39,502 bases of DNA from Lujinxingia vulgaris (GTDB taxonomy: Bacteria; Myxococcota_A; Bradymonadia; Bradymonadales; Bradymonadaceae): assembly GCF_007997005.1 (NCBI RefSeq), contig NZ_VOSL01000021.1:1169-40670 (forward strand), read 5' to 3'. Under the pieces are notes generated by a model. That model was not told the DNA's origin, searched no databases, and was given only the letters and a program-made list of their open reading frames with translations. Below, one piece after another: positions 1 to 13,677 of the stretch. The stretch's first letter is position 1. Each line of letters opens with the position of its first letter. The position numbers and the translations under genes are program-made.

Positions 1-1
1 G

Positions 2-1492
2 GGCGGCGAGCCGTGGGAGTTGGAGGGGTGTGGCGAGTCGATCGTGCTGACGCTTGCGGAGCTTGACCAGGAGGGCAGCTGGACGTTGAGCGTCGAGGCG
101 GAGTTTGAGGAGCAGATCGAGAGCGCCTCGCTCACCTTCGAGGTGCTGCATGCCTTTGAGGCGGGGCTTGAGGGCTATGAGGCAGGCGACACCATCGCGT
201 TTAGCTACCCGCCCGAGCTTGAGAGCTTTTGCTCGCGCGACGGGGCCTGCGAGGTCACGCACCGCTGCGAAGATGAGACGGGCGCGGATCTGAGCTGCGA
301 GGCGCTGGCGCTTCCCGATGATGCCGCCGAAGTCACGATCATTTTGAGCGCCTGCGCCACCGACACCAACGTCGAGCATTGCCTGGAAGAGCAGCGCTAC
401 ACCTTTGTGTACGAAGCTCCCACCTGGGTGGAGGTGAGCGCCGGGGCGAACCATAGCTGCGGGATTCTGGACGACGGCTCGTTGTGGTGCTGGGGCAGCA
501 ATAGTAGCGGCGAGCTGGGCGTGGGGGATAGCGACCAGCGTGATGTGCCGACGCGGGTAGGTGACGCGCTCTGGCAGACGGTCGCCGCCGGCGGGCAGCA
601 TACCTGCGGGGTGCAGGTGGATGGGAGTTTGTGGTGTTGGGGGCGTAATAATGAGACACAAGTCGAATCAGCCGCCGGAAGTGCCACAAACTATGAGACG
701 CCTCATCAAGTAGGCACGGACACGAACTGGCTCATTGTGGCGACGGGTATCGAGCATACGTGCGCCGTAACCACGACTAATTCTCTGCAATGTTGGGGAG
801 AGAATAGCGATCAACAACTCGGCCCCGGCCCCACCTCCGAGGGGCGCGTGCAGGTCACGCTGGATGGGGGCATCGACGCTTTCGTGGCCGTGGACGCCGG
901 CGCGGCGCATACCTGTGCGGTGACTCAAGAAAACGCCAATGGGTGGTGTTGGGGCAATGCGGCCAATGGGCGGTTGGATGGCGACTCTGCCGGCGACAAC
1001 ACGCCCCGAATGGTAGGTAGTGCCGTTTCGAACTCGACCTTTGAAACATTATCAATGACGGCTGGCGGCGCGCATTCATGCGCGATCGTCGATCGAGGAA
1101 CCGAGGACTTTCCTTATTGCTGGGGCAGCACCATCTACGGTCAACTCGGCCATTCAAGTGCCTCCGACGTCAGCTTTGTCTCCAACCTCCCCAACGTCCA
1201 GCACATCTCCGCCGGCACCGACCACACCTGCGCTATCGCCGACGGGGCGGCGTATTGCTGGGGCCAGAATGTTTGGGATCAGCTGGGTCACAGCGAAAGT
1301 ACCACCACGGCACCCACCGCAGTCAGCGGTTCAGCCACGGGTTGGACGTCGGTTGCTGCAGGCGCGACCCATAGCTGTGGCATCGCCGACAGCACGCTTT
1401 ATTGCTGGGGCTCCAACCTGGTGGGCCAGCTGGGTCGCTCAGGCAGCGGCGACGCCACCCCCACCCCGGTCGACTGGGCGTTTGCGCGCTGA
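2..1492 (+). CDS. RCC1-repeat (beta-propeller) surface protein, 5' end missing
   Basis: The reading frame is open to the left edge of the window, so this is the C-terminal 496 residues of a longer protein. The first ~125 residues form an acidic, beta-rich region with several cysteines. Seven RCC1-type repeats of about 45-55 residues follow, each with a core like HSCGILDDG-x-LWCWG and often ending in GQLG or GELG. Seven blades suit a closed seven-bladed propeller. Each blade carries a Cys in HxC and one in CWG, so the blades may be held by disulfides, which points to an exported protein; this form of RCC1 is common in secreted proteins of myxobacteria and relatives. The ligand cannot be told. 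Roughly bases 640-1130 look less GC-rich than the flanks. The signal peptide, if any, lies outside the window. Confidence 0.85.
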   Translation, partial: GGEPWELEGCGESIVLTLAELDQEGSWTLSVEAEFEEQIESASLTFEVLHAFEAGLEGYEAGDTIAFSYPPELESFCSRDGACEVTHRCEDETGADLSCEALALPDDAAEVTIILSACATDTNVEHCLEEQRYTFVYEAPTWVEVSAGANHSCGILDDGSLWCWGSNSSGELGVGDSDQRDVPTRVGDALWQTVAAGGQHTCGVQVDGSLWCWGRNNETQVESAAGSATNYETPHQVGTDTNWLIVATGIEHTCAVTTTNSLQCWGENSDQQLGPGPTSEGRVQVTLDGGIDAFVAVDAGAAHTCAVTQENANGWCWGNAANGRLDGDSAGDNTPRMVGSAVSNSTFETLSMTAGGAHSCAIVDRGTEDFPYCWGSTIYGQLGHSSASDVSFVSNLPNVQHISAGTDHTCAIADGAAYCWGQNVWDQLGHSESTTTAPTAVSGSATGWTSVAAGATHSCGIADSTLYCWGSNLVGQLGRSGSGDATPTPVDWAFAR

Positions 1493-1610
1493 GCAAGCTC
1501 GCTGAGCACTCGCCGCACCTTGAAACGCCGAGGTGCAGCGAGTGCCTTCAGAGCCGCAACACCCTTGAACGAACCCTGACCTTAGCTCGCCGCCCCCTTC
1601 GCTCACAATC

Positions 1611-1985
1611 TCGACGCCCAGATCCGCGGCTCAGCCCCCTTACCTCCCCTTCTCGACACCCGAGTCTCCCAGCTCAGTCCCCTTAGCTGGCGTTCTCGAC
1701 GCCCAGATCCGCGGCTCAGCCCCCTTACCTCCCCTTCTCGACACCCGAGTCTCCCAGCTCAGTCCCCTTAGCTGGCGTTCTCGACACCCGAGTCCCACCG
1801 CTCAGCCCCCTTACCTCCCCTTCTCGACACCCAGATCCACAACTCGGCGCGCTTAGCTCTCGATCTCGACACCCGAGTCCCACCGCTCAGCCTCCTTACC
1901 TCTCGATCTCGATACCCAGTACCGCAACTCAGCCCCCTTACCTCTCGATCTCGACGCCCAGATCCGCAACTCAGCGCCGCCCGCA
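1611..1985. repeat. Tandem repeat array, 42/43-bp period, nine units
   Basis: A TCGAC or TCGAT box recurs at 1611, 1653, 1696, 1738, 1781, 1824, 1866, 1909 and 1951, so the spacing alternates between 42 and 43 bp. The unit then runs through a GATCC-like block, CTCAG, a C-run and TTACCTC or TTAGCT. Bases 1611-1695 and 1696-1780 are identical over 85 bp, a recent duplication of a two-unit block. The + strand is rich in C and poor in G, so the other strand has many G runs. No supported gene lies in 1493-2195. Bases 1493-1610 hold nothing recognisable. Confidence 0.9.
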
Positions 1986-2118
1986 CCCCACCAGCCGCCC
2001 ACACAAACCTCCCCACCCCGCAAACCCCGGCGCCCCACAACCACCCAACCACACAACCACACAACCACAAAACGCGCCCCACCAGCCGCCCTCACAAACC
2101 TCCCCACCCCGCAAACCC
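1986..2118. repeat. Direct repeat of 42 bp flanking a CACAACC-rich tract
   Basis: Bases 1986-2027 and 2077-2118 are the same 42-bp sequence with one mismatch. Between them is a low-complexity tract of repeated ACCACACA units (2031-2070). The junction sequence GGCGCCCCACAACCAC and its continuation recur at 11936-11972, after the second 42/43-bp array, so the tract is a dispersed repeat. Confidence 0.8.
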
Positions 2119-2195
2119 GATCTTGACCGACGCTGTGCTCCATGCGACGTAAGAGTCGCTTTCCACACACGTGTACCCCTTTTATGGAGATTTCC

Positions 2196-2603
2196 ATGGG
2201 CCTGAAAGAACGCCGTGCGACCAAAGAGTTTCAAGAGAACCATTTTCCGGCACTTGTCGAACGCATCCACGCAGCCTATGGCGGCGAGCCAGTGTTGGAG
2301 GTGGATTGGAGCTCGATCGCTGTGGACGGTATGGCGCATATGTATGAGACGGCGTTCACGAAAGTCTACTTTGAGACTCTGATCCAGGCCTTCGAGGCCG
2401 TCGGCATCGATGAGATGGGAAAAGAAGCGCTGCAAGAAGGCGTTGAAAAAGTCGTGATCACCAACACCGACGCGTATGCGAACCACCGGGGTTTTTCGTT
2501 TAACGAGGGTGTCCTTACGCTCGATCACAAACCCACCTACAACATCGATAACGTGCAAGAGCGGGTCAAAGCGCTGACCACCCTGCTCGAAAACAACCTG
2601 TGA
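2196..2603 (+). CDS. Hypothetical protein, 135 aa, coupled to the next gene
   Basis: I do not recognise the family. The protein begins MGLKERRATKEFQ and is a small soluble alpha/beta protein with no signal peptide or membrane segment. The chosen ATG has GGAGA 6 bases upstream; two earlier in-frame ATGs at 2142 and 2184 have no such site. Its TGA at 2601-2603 overlaps the GTG of the next gene at 2600, a four-base overlap typical of translational coupling. The two products are therefore probably made in fixed ratio and may act together. No catalytic motif is apparent. Confidence 0.8.
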   Translation: MGLKERRATKEFQENHFPALVERIHAAYGGEPVLEVDWSSIAVDGMAHMYETAFTKVYFETLIQAFEAVGIDEMGKEALQEGVEKVVITNTDAYANHRGFSFNEGVLTLDHKPTYNIDNVQERVKALTTLLENNL

Positions 2604-3154
2604 GCGCCACGGGATTGGATGCGCTGGTCGGCTCCGAGATCACGCTGCACCTGCGCGGGGGACAGCAGCTTCGGGGCCTGCTTCGGAAGGCCGGCGCCGA
2701 GGCGCTTGTGCTGGAGGGGCATACCCTCTCGGTGGTGCGCCGCGAAGCTGTCGACGCCTGGGTGACCGAGGCCACGGCCGAAGCCCGCGCGCTGTTGCTC
2801 GATCTCCACAACGACGATCCCGACGCGCCCGTTCCCACGCGCTTGCAGCTCAAGCGCCGCGCCTCTGCGCTCTCCCCATCGGTCGACGTGACCTGGGAAG
2901 CCTGGGATAACGACGCCGCCCGGGTCAGCCTGGGCCTGCTTCTGAACTCGCTCAGCGAGGCCCTTGCGTATGTGCGCAACACCTACGGCTCCGAAGCGCT
3001 GGCCCCGCTTCGCGCCGTGCGCGTCGATGCTCCCGCCCCTCCCGGAGCCAGCCGCAGCGACGGCACCTTTGTCATCGGCGCCGAGCCCACCCGAGGCCCC
3101 CTGGGGCGACCGAATAAAGACGCGTTGGTCCACGCCCTGGAGCGCGATCTTTAG
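2600..3154 (+). CDS. Hypothetical protein with an Sm-like N-terminal segment, 184 aa
   Basis: Starts at GTG 2600 inside the stop region of the upstream gene. Residues ~8-52 (from LVGSEITLHLRGGQQLRGLL to the VDAWV end) have the strand pattern of an Sm/Hfq-type five-stranded barrel: a strand, a G-containing turn, strands with QLRG, then a hydrophobic strand ending in a VxxxAVDAW-like edge. This is pattern recognition, not a family hit. Residues ~55-184 are a helical, acidic and proline-containing region of unknown fold. A role in RNA or protein binding is only a guess. The methyltransferase gene follows after 27 bp and may be in the same operon. Confidence 0.75.
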   Translation: MSATGLDALVGSEITLHLRGGQQLRGLLRKAGAEALVLEGHTLSVVRREAVDAWVTEATAEARALLLDLHNDDPDAPVPTRLQLKRRASALSPSVDVTWEAWDNDAARVSLGLLLNSLSEALAYVRNTYGSEALAPLRAVRVDAPAPPGASRSDGTFVIGAEPTRGPLGRPNKDALVHALERDL

Positions 3155-3181
3155 GCGCACCACCTTCAGATTGGAGATCCC

Positions 3182-3961
3182 ATGAACCTCTCCCTCATCA
3201 TCGATCTCCACAAACCCCACCCTCGCCAGGGCCCCGGCTCCCGCGCCGACACCCTGCGCGCCATCGAGCTCGCCGGCCTTCGCGACCGACGTGACCTGAA
3301 GATCGCCGACCTGGGGTGTGGCACCGGCGCCTCCGCCCTGGTGCTGGCCGAGACCCTCGACGCCCACATCACCGCCGTCGATCTCTTTGGCGACTTCCTC
3401 GACGAGCTCACGCGTCGCGCGACCGACCACAACCTCGACGCGCGCATCACCCCGCTCGAAGCGTCGATCGACGCGCTCCCCTTTGCGCCGGAATCCCTCG
3501 ACGTCATCTGGTCCGAAGGTGCCATCTACAACCTGGGCTTTGAGGCCGGGCTGAAGGCCTGGCGCCCCTTCCTCAAACCGGGCGGCATCCTGGCCGTCTC
3601 CGAGATCACCTGGCTCACTGGCGAGTCCCCCGAGACGACGCCCGGGGAGGCCGGCCCGCGCCCGGCCGAGCTGCAACGCTACTGGGACGAAGCCTACCCC
3701 GAAGTCGACGTTGCCGCGGCCAAGATCGCCCGCCTCGAAACCCACGGGTTTTCGCCCATCGGCTACTTTCCCCTCCCCCCCTCAAGCTGGCTTGACGCCT
3801 ACTACGCCCCGCTGCGCGCCGACTTCGACGCCTTTCTTGAGCGTCATCATCACTCCGACGACGCCCGGGCCTGCGTCGCCGAGCATCAGCGCGAGATCGA
3901 GCTCTACGAGCGGTTTCAGGCGTACTACAGCTACGGGTTCTATATCGCGCGGAAGGTGTGA
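3182..3961 (+). CDS. Class I SAM-dependent methyltransferase, 259 aa
   Basis: Transfers a methyl group from S-adenosylmethionine to an unidentified small molecule or macromolecule in the cytoplasm. Motif I is seen as IADLGCGTGASALVLA near residues 41-56, followed by the acidic end of strand beta-2 (ITAVDLFGDF) and a motif IV-like segment (LDVIWSEGAIYNLG). The C-terminal ~90 residues contain many Tyr and His residues and may form the substrate cap. The length is normal for the methyltransferase 11/25 type. The ATG is preceded by GGAGA, 7 bases upstream. It lies 27 bp after the hypothetical pair and is followed by two copies of the hairpin element. The substrate is not readable from the sequence. 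Confidence 0.85.
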   Translation: MNLSLIIDLHKPHPRQGPGSRADTLRAIELAGLRDRRDLKIADLGCGTGASALVLAETLDAHITAVDLFGDFLDELTRRATDHNLDARITPLEASIDALPFAPESLDVIWSEGAIYNLGFEAGLKAWRPFLKPGGILAVSEITWLTGESPETTPGEAGPRPAELQRYWDEAYPEVDVAAAKIARLETHGFSPIGYFPLPPSSWLDAYYAPLRADFDAFLERHHHSDDARACVAEHQREIELYERFQAYYSYGFYIARKV

Positions 3962-3981
3962 GTTTTTTCGGCAGCCCCCCC

Positions 3982-4035
3982 GACCCGACCGCATCCAGGA
4001 CGACGCCGCCAGCGTCGTCCTGGGGCGCTCGGCAC
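3982..4035 (+). repeat. Hairpin element copy A (short, internally deleted form)
   Basis: A 54-bp version of the dispersed element that keeps only the two ends. CCAGGACGACGC (3995-4006) and GCGTCGTCCTGG (4012-4023) are perfect 12-bp inverted arms around a 5-base loop. The flanks CGACCGC and GCGCTCGG give partial further pairing. The central stem with the AAGGAGG/ATG block is absent. Confidence 0.85.
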
Positions 4036-4051
4036 CTCGCGCGCCCCCAAA

Positions 4052-4160
4052 CCCGACCGCATCCAGGGCGGCGTCTGGCAAGGAGGCTGGGATGAAGCTG
4101 TAGCAGCGCTACTGCGAATCCCAGACGACACCGCCAGCGTCGTCCTGGGGCGGTCGGCAC
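4052..4160 (+). repeat. Hairpin element copy B (type I)
   Basis: Full element of 109 bp. The outer arms CCGACCGC and GCGGTCGG pair. The inner arms CTGGGAT (4087-4093) and ATCCCAG (4118-4124) pair. The tip is GTAGC-AGC-GCTAC (4100-4112). AAGGAGG at 4080-4086 is 5 bases before ATG AAG CTG TAG. Compared with copy C, both sides of the outer and inner stems change so that pairing is kept. Confidence 0.88.
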
Positions 4161-4359
4161 ACTTGATCCCCTGGCAACAAACCGTTACAAACCTTTTAGC
4201 GGCGCAATGTTACAAGCCTCTCACCAACCTCCGGCGCACCTCCCGCGCCCTGTTCCAACCTTCCCGCAACAACCCGGGGCTCTCTGACGTCGATCCTGGC
4301 CCCCCCTGCCGTAGCCCCTCTCCCTCCCTCACCTCCTCGATTCACCCCGGCCTCGACTT
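4161..4359 (+). other. Leader region of the hybrid kinase gene
   Basis: The remainder of the 398-bp gap 3962-4359, whose first part holds element copies A and B. A GTTACAA heptamer occurs twice in direct orientation, at about 4183 and 4210, 27 bp apart, in a locally AT-richer stretch. This could be an operator or promoter upstream region. No clear -35/-10 pair and no Shine-Dalgarno site before the ATG at 4360 were found. Confidence 0.3.
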
Positions 4360-9990
<5,631 letters not shown>

Positions 9991-10085
9991 TCCTCTTGAC
10001 CCACGGGCGTCCTCCTCCCACTATCGACGGGTTCGCAACTCGACAATGCCCCCGAGCGCATCGGCACACCCCGCACGCCCCCCAA

Positions 10086-10194
10086 CCCGAGCGCATCCAG
10101 GGCGACGCCCGGCAAGGAGGCAGGGATGAAGCTGTAGCAGCGCTACTGCGAATCCCTGACGACACCGCCAGCGTCGTCCTGGGGCGCTCGGCAC
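10086..10194 (+). repeat. Hairpin element copy C (type I)
   Basis: Full copy between the hybrid kinase and the ankyrin gene. The outer arms are CCGAGCGC and GCGCTCGG. The inner arms are CAGGGAT (10121-10127) and ATCCCTG (10152-10158). The tip is GTAGC-AGC-GCTAC (10134-10146). AAGGAGG at 10114-10120 precedes ATG AAG CTG TAG (10126-10137). The remaining part of the 235-bp gap shows nothing else. Confidence 0.88.
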
Positions 10195-10225
10195 GCTTCG
10201 GTAACCAATAACAAAGGATCACGTG

Positions 10226-11425
10226 ATGCCTGCGATCTCCCATGTAGAATCCGCCCTCGACGCCCGCGACAGCAAGGCCTTTGCCGCCGCCGTCGCCAAC
10301 CTCCCCGGCACCCCCGATGATCACCGCCTCTACGATCATCCCCTGATAGGCTGGGTCGCCCGCCAGGGCTGGGCCGAGGGCGTGGAGATCCTCCTCAACG
10401 CCGGCTCCAACCCCAAAAACCTCCCCGGCGTCCTGCACATGGGCATCTTCCCCACCTACCTCTACGACACCGACGTCCGCGCGCTGGAGCTGCTGCTCGA
10501 CGCCGGTGCCGACCCCAACGCCTACCTCCCCGAGCATATGGGCACCCCGCTCCAGGCCGCAGCCCTCGTGATCGAAGATCGCGGCGCCGCCATCACCGAG
10601 CTCCTCCTCAATAAGGGCGCCGATCCCAACCTCGCCCCCTCCCAGTCGGCTACGCCTCTCTTTGAAGCCTGCGTGCGCCCCTGCGTCGACACCGTGCGCC
10701 TGCTCCTGGAGGCCGGCGCCGATCCCAACGCCGGCGACGACGACGTCACGCCGCTGCACGCCGCAATCAGCGCCCTGGTCAACGCCGTCAACCGCTCCGA
10801 GGATAACCCCGACGACAGCAGCGCCGAGATCGCCCTTCAGTTCGTCCCCCCCACCATCGAGCTTCTCGTGCAACACGGCGCCGATGTCACCGCGACCCTC
10901 AACGGCCGCGACGTCATCTGGCGACTGCTCGCCATGGCCGAAGCCCCGCCCGGCCTCATGGAAACCCTGCTCAACGCCGGCGCCCCCACCGATGGCACCA
11001 TTGAGTTTAACGGCGAAAGCGTCGACTACCTCGGCTTCGCAGTCTTTCGAGGAGCCCCCCTTTCGGTGCTGCGACCGCTGGTCGCTGCCGGCTGCCCGCT
11101 GAACACCCCCTATGCCTGCCTTTCGGACTACTCCTTCGCCACGGGCATTGTCGGCTGGGACCCCGAAGCGGCACTCGCCCTCTGGGATGAGTTTGACACC
11201 GTCGGCCAGGCGTTTCTAACCGCTAAAACAGCCAGGGGCGTTTCAACTCTAGACCTGGCTGCCGTCTTGGCCGCCCACGAAACCCTCGTGCGCCGACTGC
11301 ACAACGCCGGCGTCAAGCTCACCACCAGCACCCTCAACGGCAAAACCACCATGGATATGGTCCGCGAGCATCAACCCTCCATGGTGCCCCTCATCGAAGA
11401 GCTCCAGGCCGCCGAAGCCTCCTGA
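10226..11425 (+). CDS. Ankyrin-repeat protein, 399 aa
   Basis: A soluble scaffold of about ten ankyrin-like helix pairs, a fold that binds other proteins. Clear repeat cores are LLLDAGADPNA, LLLNKGADPN, LLLEAGADPNA with TPLHAAI, LLVQHGADV, and LLNAGAPTD. The C-terminal repeats are degenerate. No signal peptide or membrane helix is visible, so it is probably cytoplasmic. The ATG at 10226 is chosen over the adjacent GTG at 10223 because AAAGGA lies 8-9 bases upstream. It follows the hybrid kinase in the same direction, but element copy C separates them and no common function can be deduced. The partner is unknown. Confidence 0.88.
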   Translation: MPAISHVESALDARDSKAFAAAVANLPGTPDDHRLYDHPLIGWVARQGWAEGVEILLNAGSNPKNLPGVLHMGIFPTYLYDTDVRALELLLDAGADPNAYLPEHMGTPLQAAALVIEDRGAAITELLLNKGADPNLAPSQSATPLFEACVRPCVDTVRLLLEAGADPNAGDDDVTPLHAAISALVNAVNRSEDNPDDSSAEIALQFVPPTIELLVQHGADVTATLNGRDVIWRLLAMAEAPPGLMETLLNAGAPTDGTIEFNGESVDYLGFAVFRGAPLSVLRPLVAAGCPLNTPYACLSDYSFATGIVGWDPEAALALWDEFDTVGQAFLTAKTARGVSTLDLAAVLAAHETLVRRLHNAGVKLTTSTLNGKTTMDMVREHQPSMVPLIEELQAAEAS

Positions 11426-11443
11426 CCGGCCCCGGCAGCTCAA

Positions 11444-11784
11444 CCTCCCGGAGGCCTGGTTCACACCGCCAGGGATCCCCAACCACCTCCGGGGGGGCCT
11501 TCCGCGTACCTCAGACCAAAATTTCCACCTCCCAGAGGTCCCGCAAGATGGTCTCGACCATTTTTTCCACCTCCCAGAGGTCCTTCCGAGTACACCAGAC
11601 CATTCCCAACCACCTCCCAGAGGTCCTTCCGAGTACACCAGACCATTCCCAACCACCTCCCAGAGGTCCCTCAAGATGGTCTCAACCTCTCCAAACAACC
11701 TCCCAGAGGTCCCTAAAGGTAACCCCAACATCCTCAGACAACCTCCCAGAGGCCCTTCAACGACTCCAACTCACCGCCGACAGC
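11444..11784. repeat. Second tandem repeat array, 42/43-bp period, eight units
   Basis: CCTCCCAGAGG or a variant starts at 11444, 11486, 11528, 11570, 11613, 11656, 11699 and 11742, with spacing 42, 42, 42, 43, 43, 43 and 43. The box itself can fold (CCTC-CCA-GAGG). Units 11570-11612 and 11613-11655 are identical over 43 bp. The unit sequence is unrelated to the array at 1611-1985, but the period and strand bias (C-rich, G-poor on +) are the same. It begins 19 bp after the ankyrin gene stop. Confidence 0.88.
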
Positions 11785-11923
11785 CTCGCTGACCCACCAC
11801 GCGGGGGCACCCGACCAAACATGTGAGCACACGAGCTCCCCCAGGTTGGTCTGAAGCACTCCGACCTCACTCCCCACCCTCCCCCAAAGCGAACCCGCCT
11901 ACGTCCACACGAATCGACCCACC

Positions 11924-11977
11924 TCGCGAACCCCGGCGCCCCACAACCACACAACCACACAACCACCTAACCACACG
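11924..11977. repeat. CACAACC tract, second copy
   Basis: Contains GGCGCCCCACAACCAC followed by ACACAACC units, matching 2025-2068 with few differences. As in the first copy, it lies downstream of a 42/43-bp array and upstream of the next gene. Bases 11785-11923 and 11978-12060 hold no other recognisable feature. Confidence 0.7.
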
Positions 11978-12060
11978 AAACTCCGCACAACTGGCGTCGC
12001 CACGACACCCCTGCTAATGACCCATGGTGGTACTACGCTCCCCCCTCCCCACCCCACGCC

Positions 12061-13596
12061 ATGCCCCGCCAGAACCCCGAAACCTACATCAGCACCGACC
12101 ACCTCCACGACGACCTCGAAGGCCAATCGGTGCGCGGCGGCACCCTCACCGCCATCGCCCAGATCCTCAAATCACTTCTGGAGATGGGCTCCACCTTTGT
12201 GCTCGCCAGGCTCATCGCCCCGGAGGATTTTGGTCTCTTTGGCATGGTCATCATCGTCACCGGCTTTCTGACGATGTTCAAAGACCTGGGCCTGGCGATG
12301 GCCACCATCCAGCGCGAAAATATCACCCACGCCCAGGTCAGCGCCCTCTTCTGGATCAACCTGCTCCTGGGCGCGCTGATCACGCTTGTGACCGCCGGCT
12401 CCTCCTGGGTGCTGGCCTGGGTCTTCGACGAGCCAAGGCTCGTGCCGATTGCGCTGGGCCTGGCCGGAGCGTTCTTCTTCGGCGGGCTCACCGTCCAGCA
12501 CGAAGCGCTGCTAAGGCGCCAGATGCGCTTTGGGCGCCTGGCCGCCGTCGAGGTCAGCGCGATGGCCATCAGCGTGGGCCTGGCCGTGGCCGTCGCCCTG
12601 GCCGGCGGCGGCTACTGGGCGCTGGTCGTCAACTCCGTGGCCCTGGCCGTCGCCAGCTGCCTCGGCGTCTGGATTGCCTGCGGCTGGCGCCCCGCTCGCC
12701 CCGCCAAAGCCTCCGGCCTGCGCTCCATGCTGGCCTTTGGCGCGGACATGACCGGCTTTAACTTCGTCAATTACTTCGCCCGCAATTTTGACGACTTCCT
12801 CATCGGACGCTTTCACGGCGCGCAGCAGCTGGGCTTTTATCAGATGGCCTACAAGATCCTCATGATCCCCCTGCGCCAGATCAATCACCCCGTGGGGCAA
12901 ATCGCCATTCCCGCGCTTAGCCGCGTCGCAAACGATCCGGCGCGCTACCGCCAGATGTACCTGCGCGTGCTCGAAAATCTCCTGCTCGTCACCATGCCTC
13001 TAGGCGCCATCCTGGTGGCCGGCGCCGACTGGCTCATCCTCAGCGTGCTCGGCGACGCCTGGGGGCCGGCAATCCCCATCTTCGCCGCGCTGGGCCTCTC
13101 CATCTTCACCCAGACCATCGGCAACACCACCGGCTGGCTCTTTGTCTCCCAGGACCGCACCCGTGAGCTCTTCCACTGGGGGCTCTTGAGCTCCGGCCTC
13201 GTCGCCATCTCCTTTGCCCTGGGCATCTACTGGGGCGCGCTCGGCGTGGCCATCGCTTACACCGCGCTGGGCATCGTCCTGCGCACCCCGCTCCTTCTGT
13301 GGTTTGTCACGCGCCAGGGCCCCATCAAGATGGGTGACTTCTACCGCACCGCCTTCATCCCCTTCAGCGCCGCGCTCGGCGGCGCCACAGCTCTGCTGGC
13401 CCAGCGCATCTACCTGCCCATCGAATCCCCCGTGGCCAACGTCGCCCTGGCCATCCCCACCTGCCTGCTCGGCGCGCTTCTTGTTCTGGGCGTCCTTCCC
13501 GCCGGCCGCCGCGCCCTGCGTGACCTCATCAACCTTATCGGCTACCTGCGCGCCGGCCGCGACATCAGCGAATCCACTGGAGAGCCCTCCGCCTGA
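12061..13596 (+). CDS. Wzx-type polysaccharide flippase (MOP superfamily), 511 aa
   Basis: An inner-membrane carrier that would flip lipid-linked glycan units or export polysaccharide precursors. It has about 12-14 hydrophobic segments. The N-terminal hallmark of the WzxC/AmsL-like branch is present: LARLIAPEDFGLFGMVI at ~47-63 and the DLGLAMATIQRENITHAQ segment. The loop FARNFDDFLIGRFHGAQQLGFYQMAYK (split by helices near residue 240-265) is also typical. The length fits the family. The first ATG is used; no good Shine-Dalgarno site is seen. The pyruvyl transferase gene starts 81 bp downstream on the same strand, so both probably serve one surface-polysaccharide pathway, although no glycosyltransferases lie nearby. 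Confidence 0.9.
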   Translation: MPRQNPETYISTDHLHDDLEGQSVRGGTLTAIAQILKSLLEMGSTFVLARLIAPEDFGLFGMVIIVTGFLTMFKDLGLAMATIQRENITHAQVSALFWINLLLGALITLVTAGSSWVLAWVFDEPRLVPIALGLAGAFFFGGLTVQHEALLRRQMRFGRLAAVEVSAMAISVGLAVAVALAGGGYWALVVNSVALAVASCLGVWIACGWRPARPAKASGLRSMLAFGADMTGFNFVNYFARNFDDFLIGRFHGAQQLGFYQMAYKILMIPLRQINHPVGQIAIPALSRVANDPARYRQMYLRVLENLLLVTMPLGAILVAGADWLILSVLGDAWGPAIPIFAALGLSIFTQTIGNTTGWLFVSQDRTRELFHWGLLSSGLVAISFALGIYWGALGVAIAYTALGIVLRTPLLLWFVTRQGPIKMGDFYRTAFIPFSAALGGATALLAQRIYLPIESPVANVALAIPTCLLGALLVLGVLPAGRRALRDLINLIGYLRAGRDISESTGEPSA

Positions 13597-13677
13597 TATG
13601 GTAGGTCAGCCGCGCCGATCCGCTGTGCCCACAGGCCCCTTCGCCTGCCCTGCTCCGATATTCTTTGAGGTTCCTCG

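Noticed and set aside
1611-1985. CRISPR array
   Set aside because: The whole unit repeats with no unique spacer segments, and no cas genes are present.
1768-2558. - strand frames across array 1 and the CACAACC tract
   Set aside because: They translate tandem repeats into Arg/Gly/Trp-rich strings and have no ribosome-binding site.
3984-4160. Open frames running through the hairpin elements
   Set aside because: The frames differ between copies and stops differ. The conserved feature is base pairing, not a protein.
11444-11784. CRISPR array
   Set aside because: The CCTCCCAGAGG boxes are regularly spaced, but the sequences between them are themselves repeated (two neighbouring units are identical over 43 bp).
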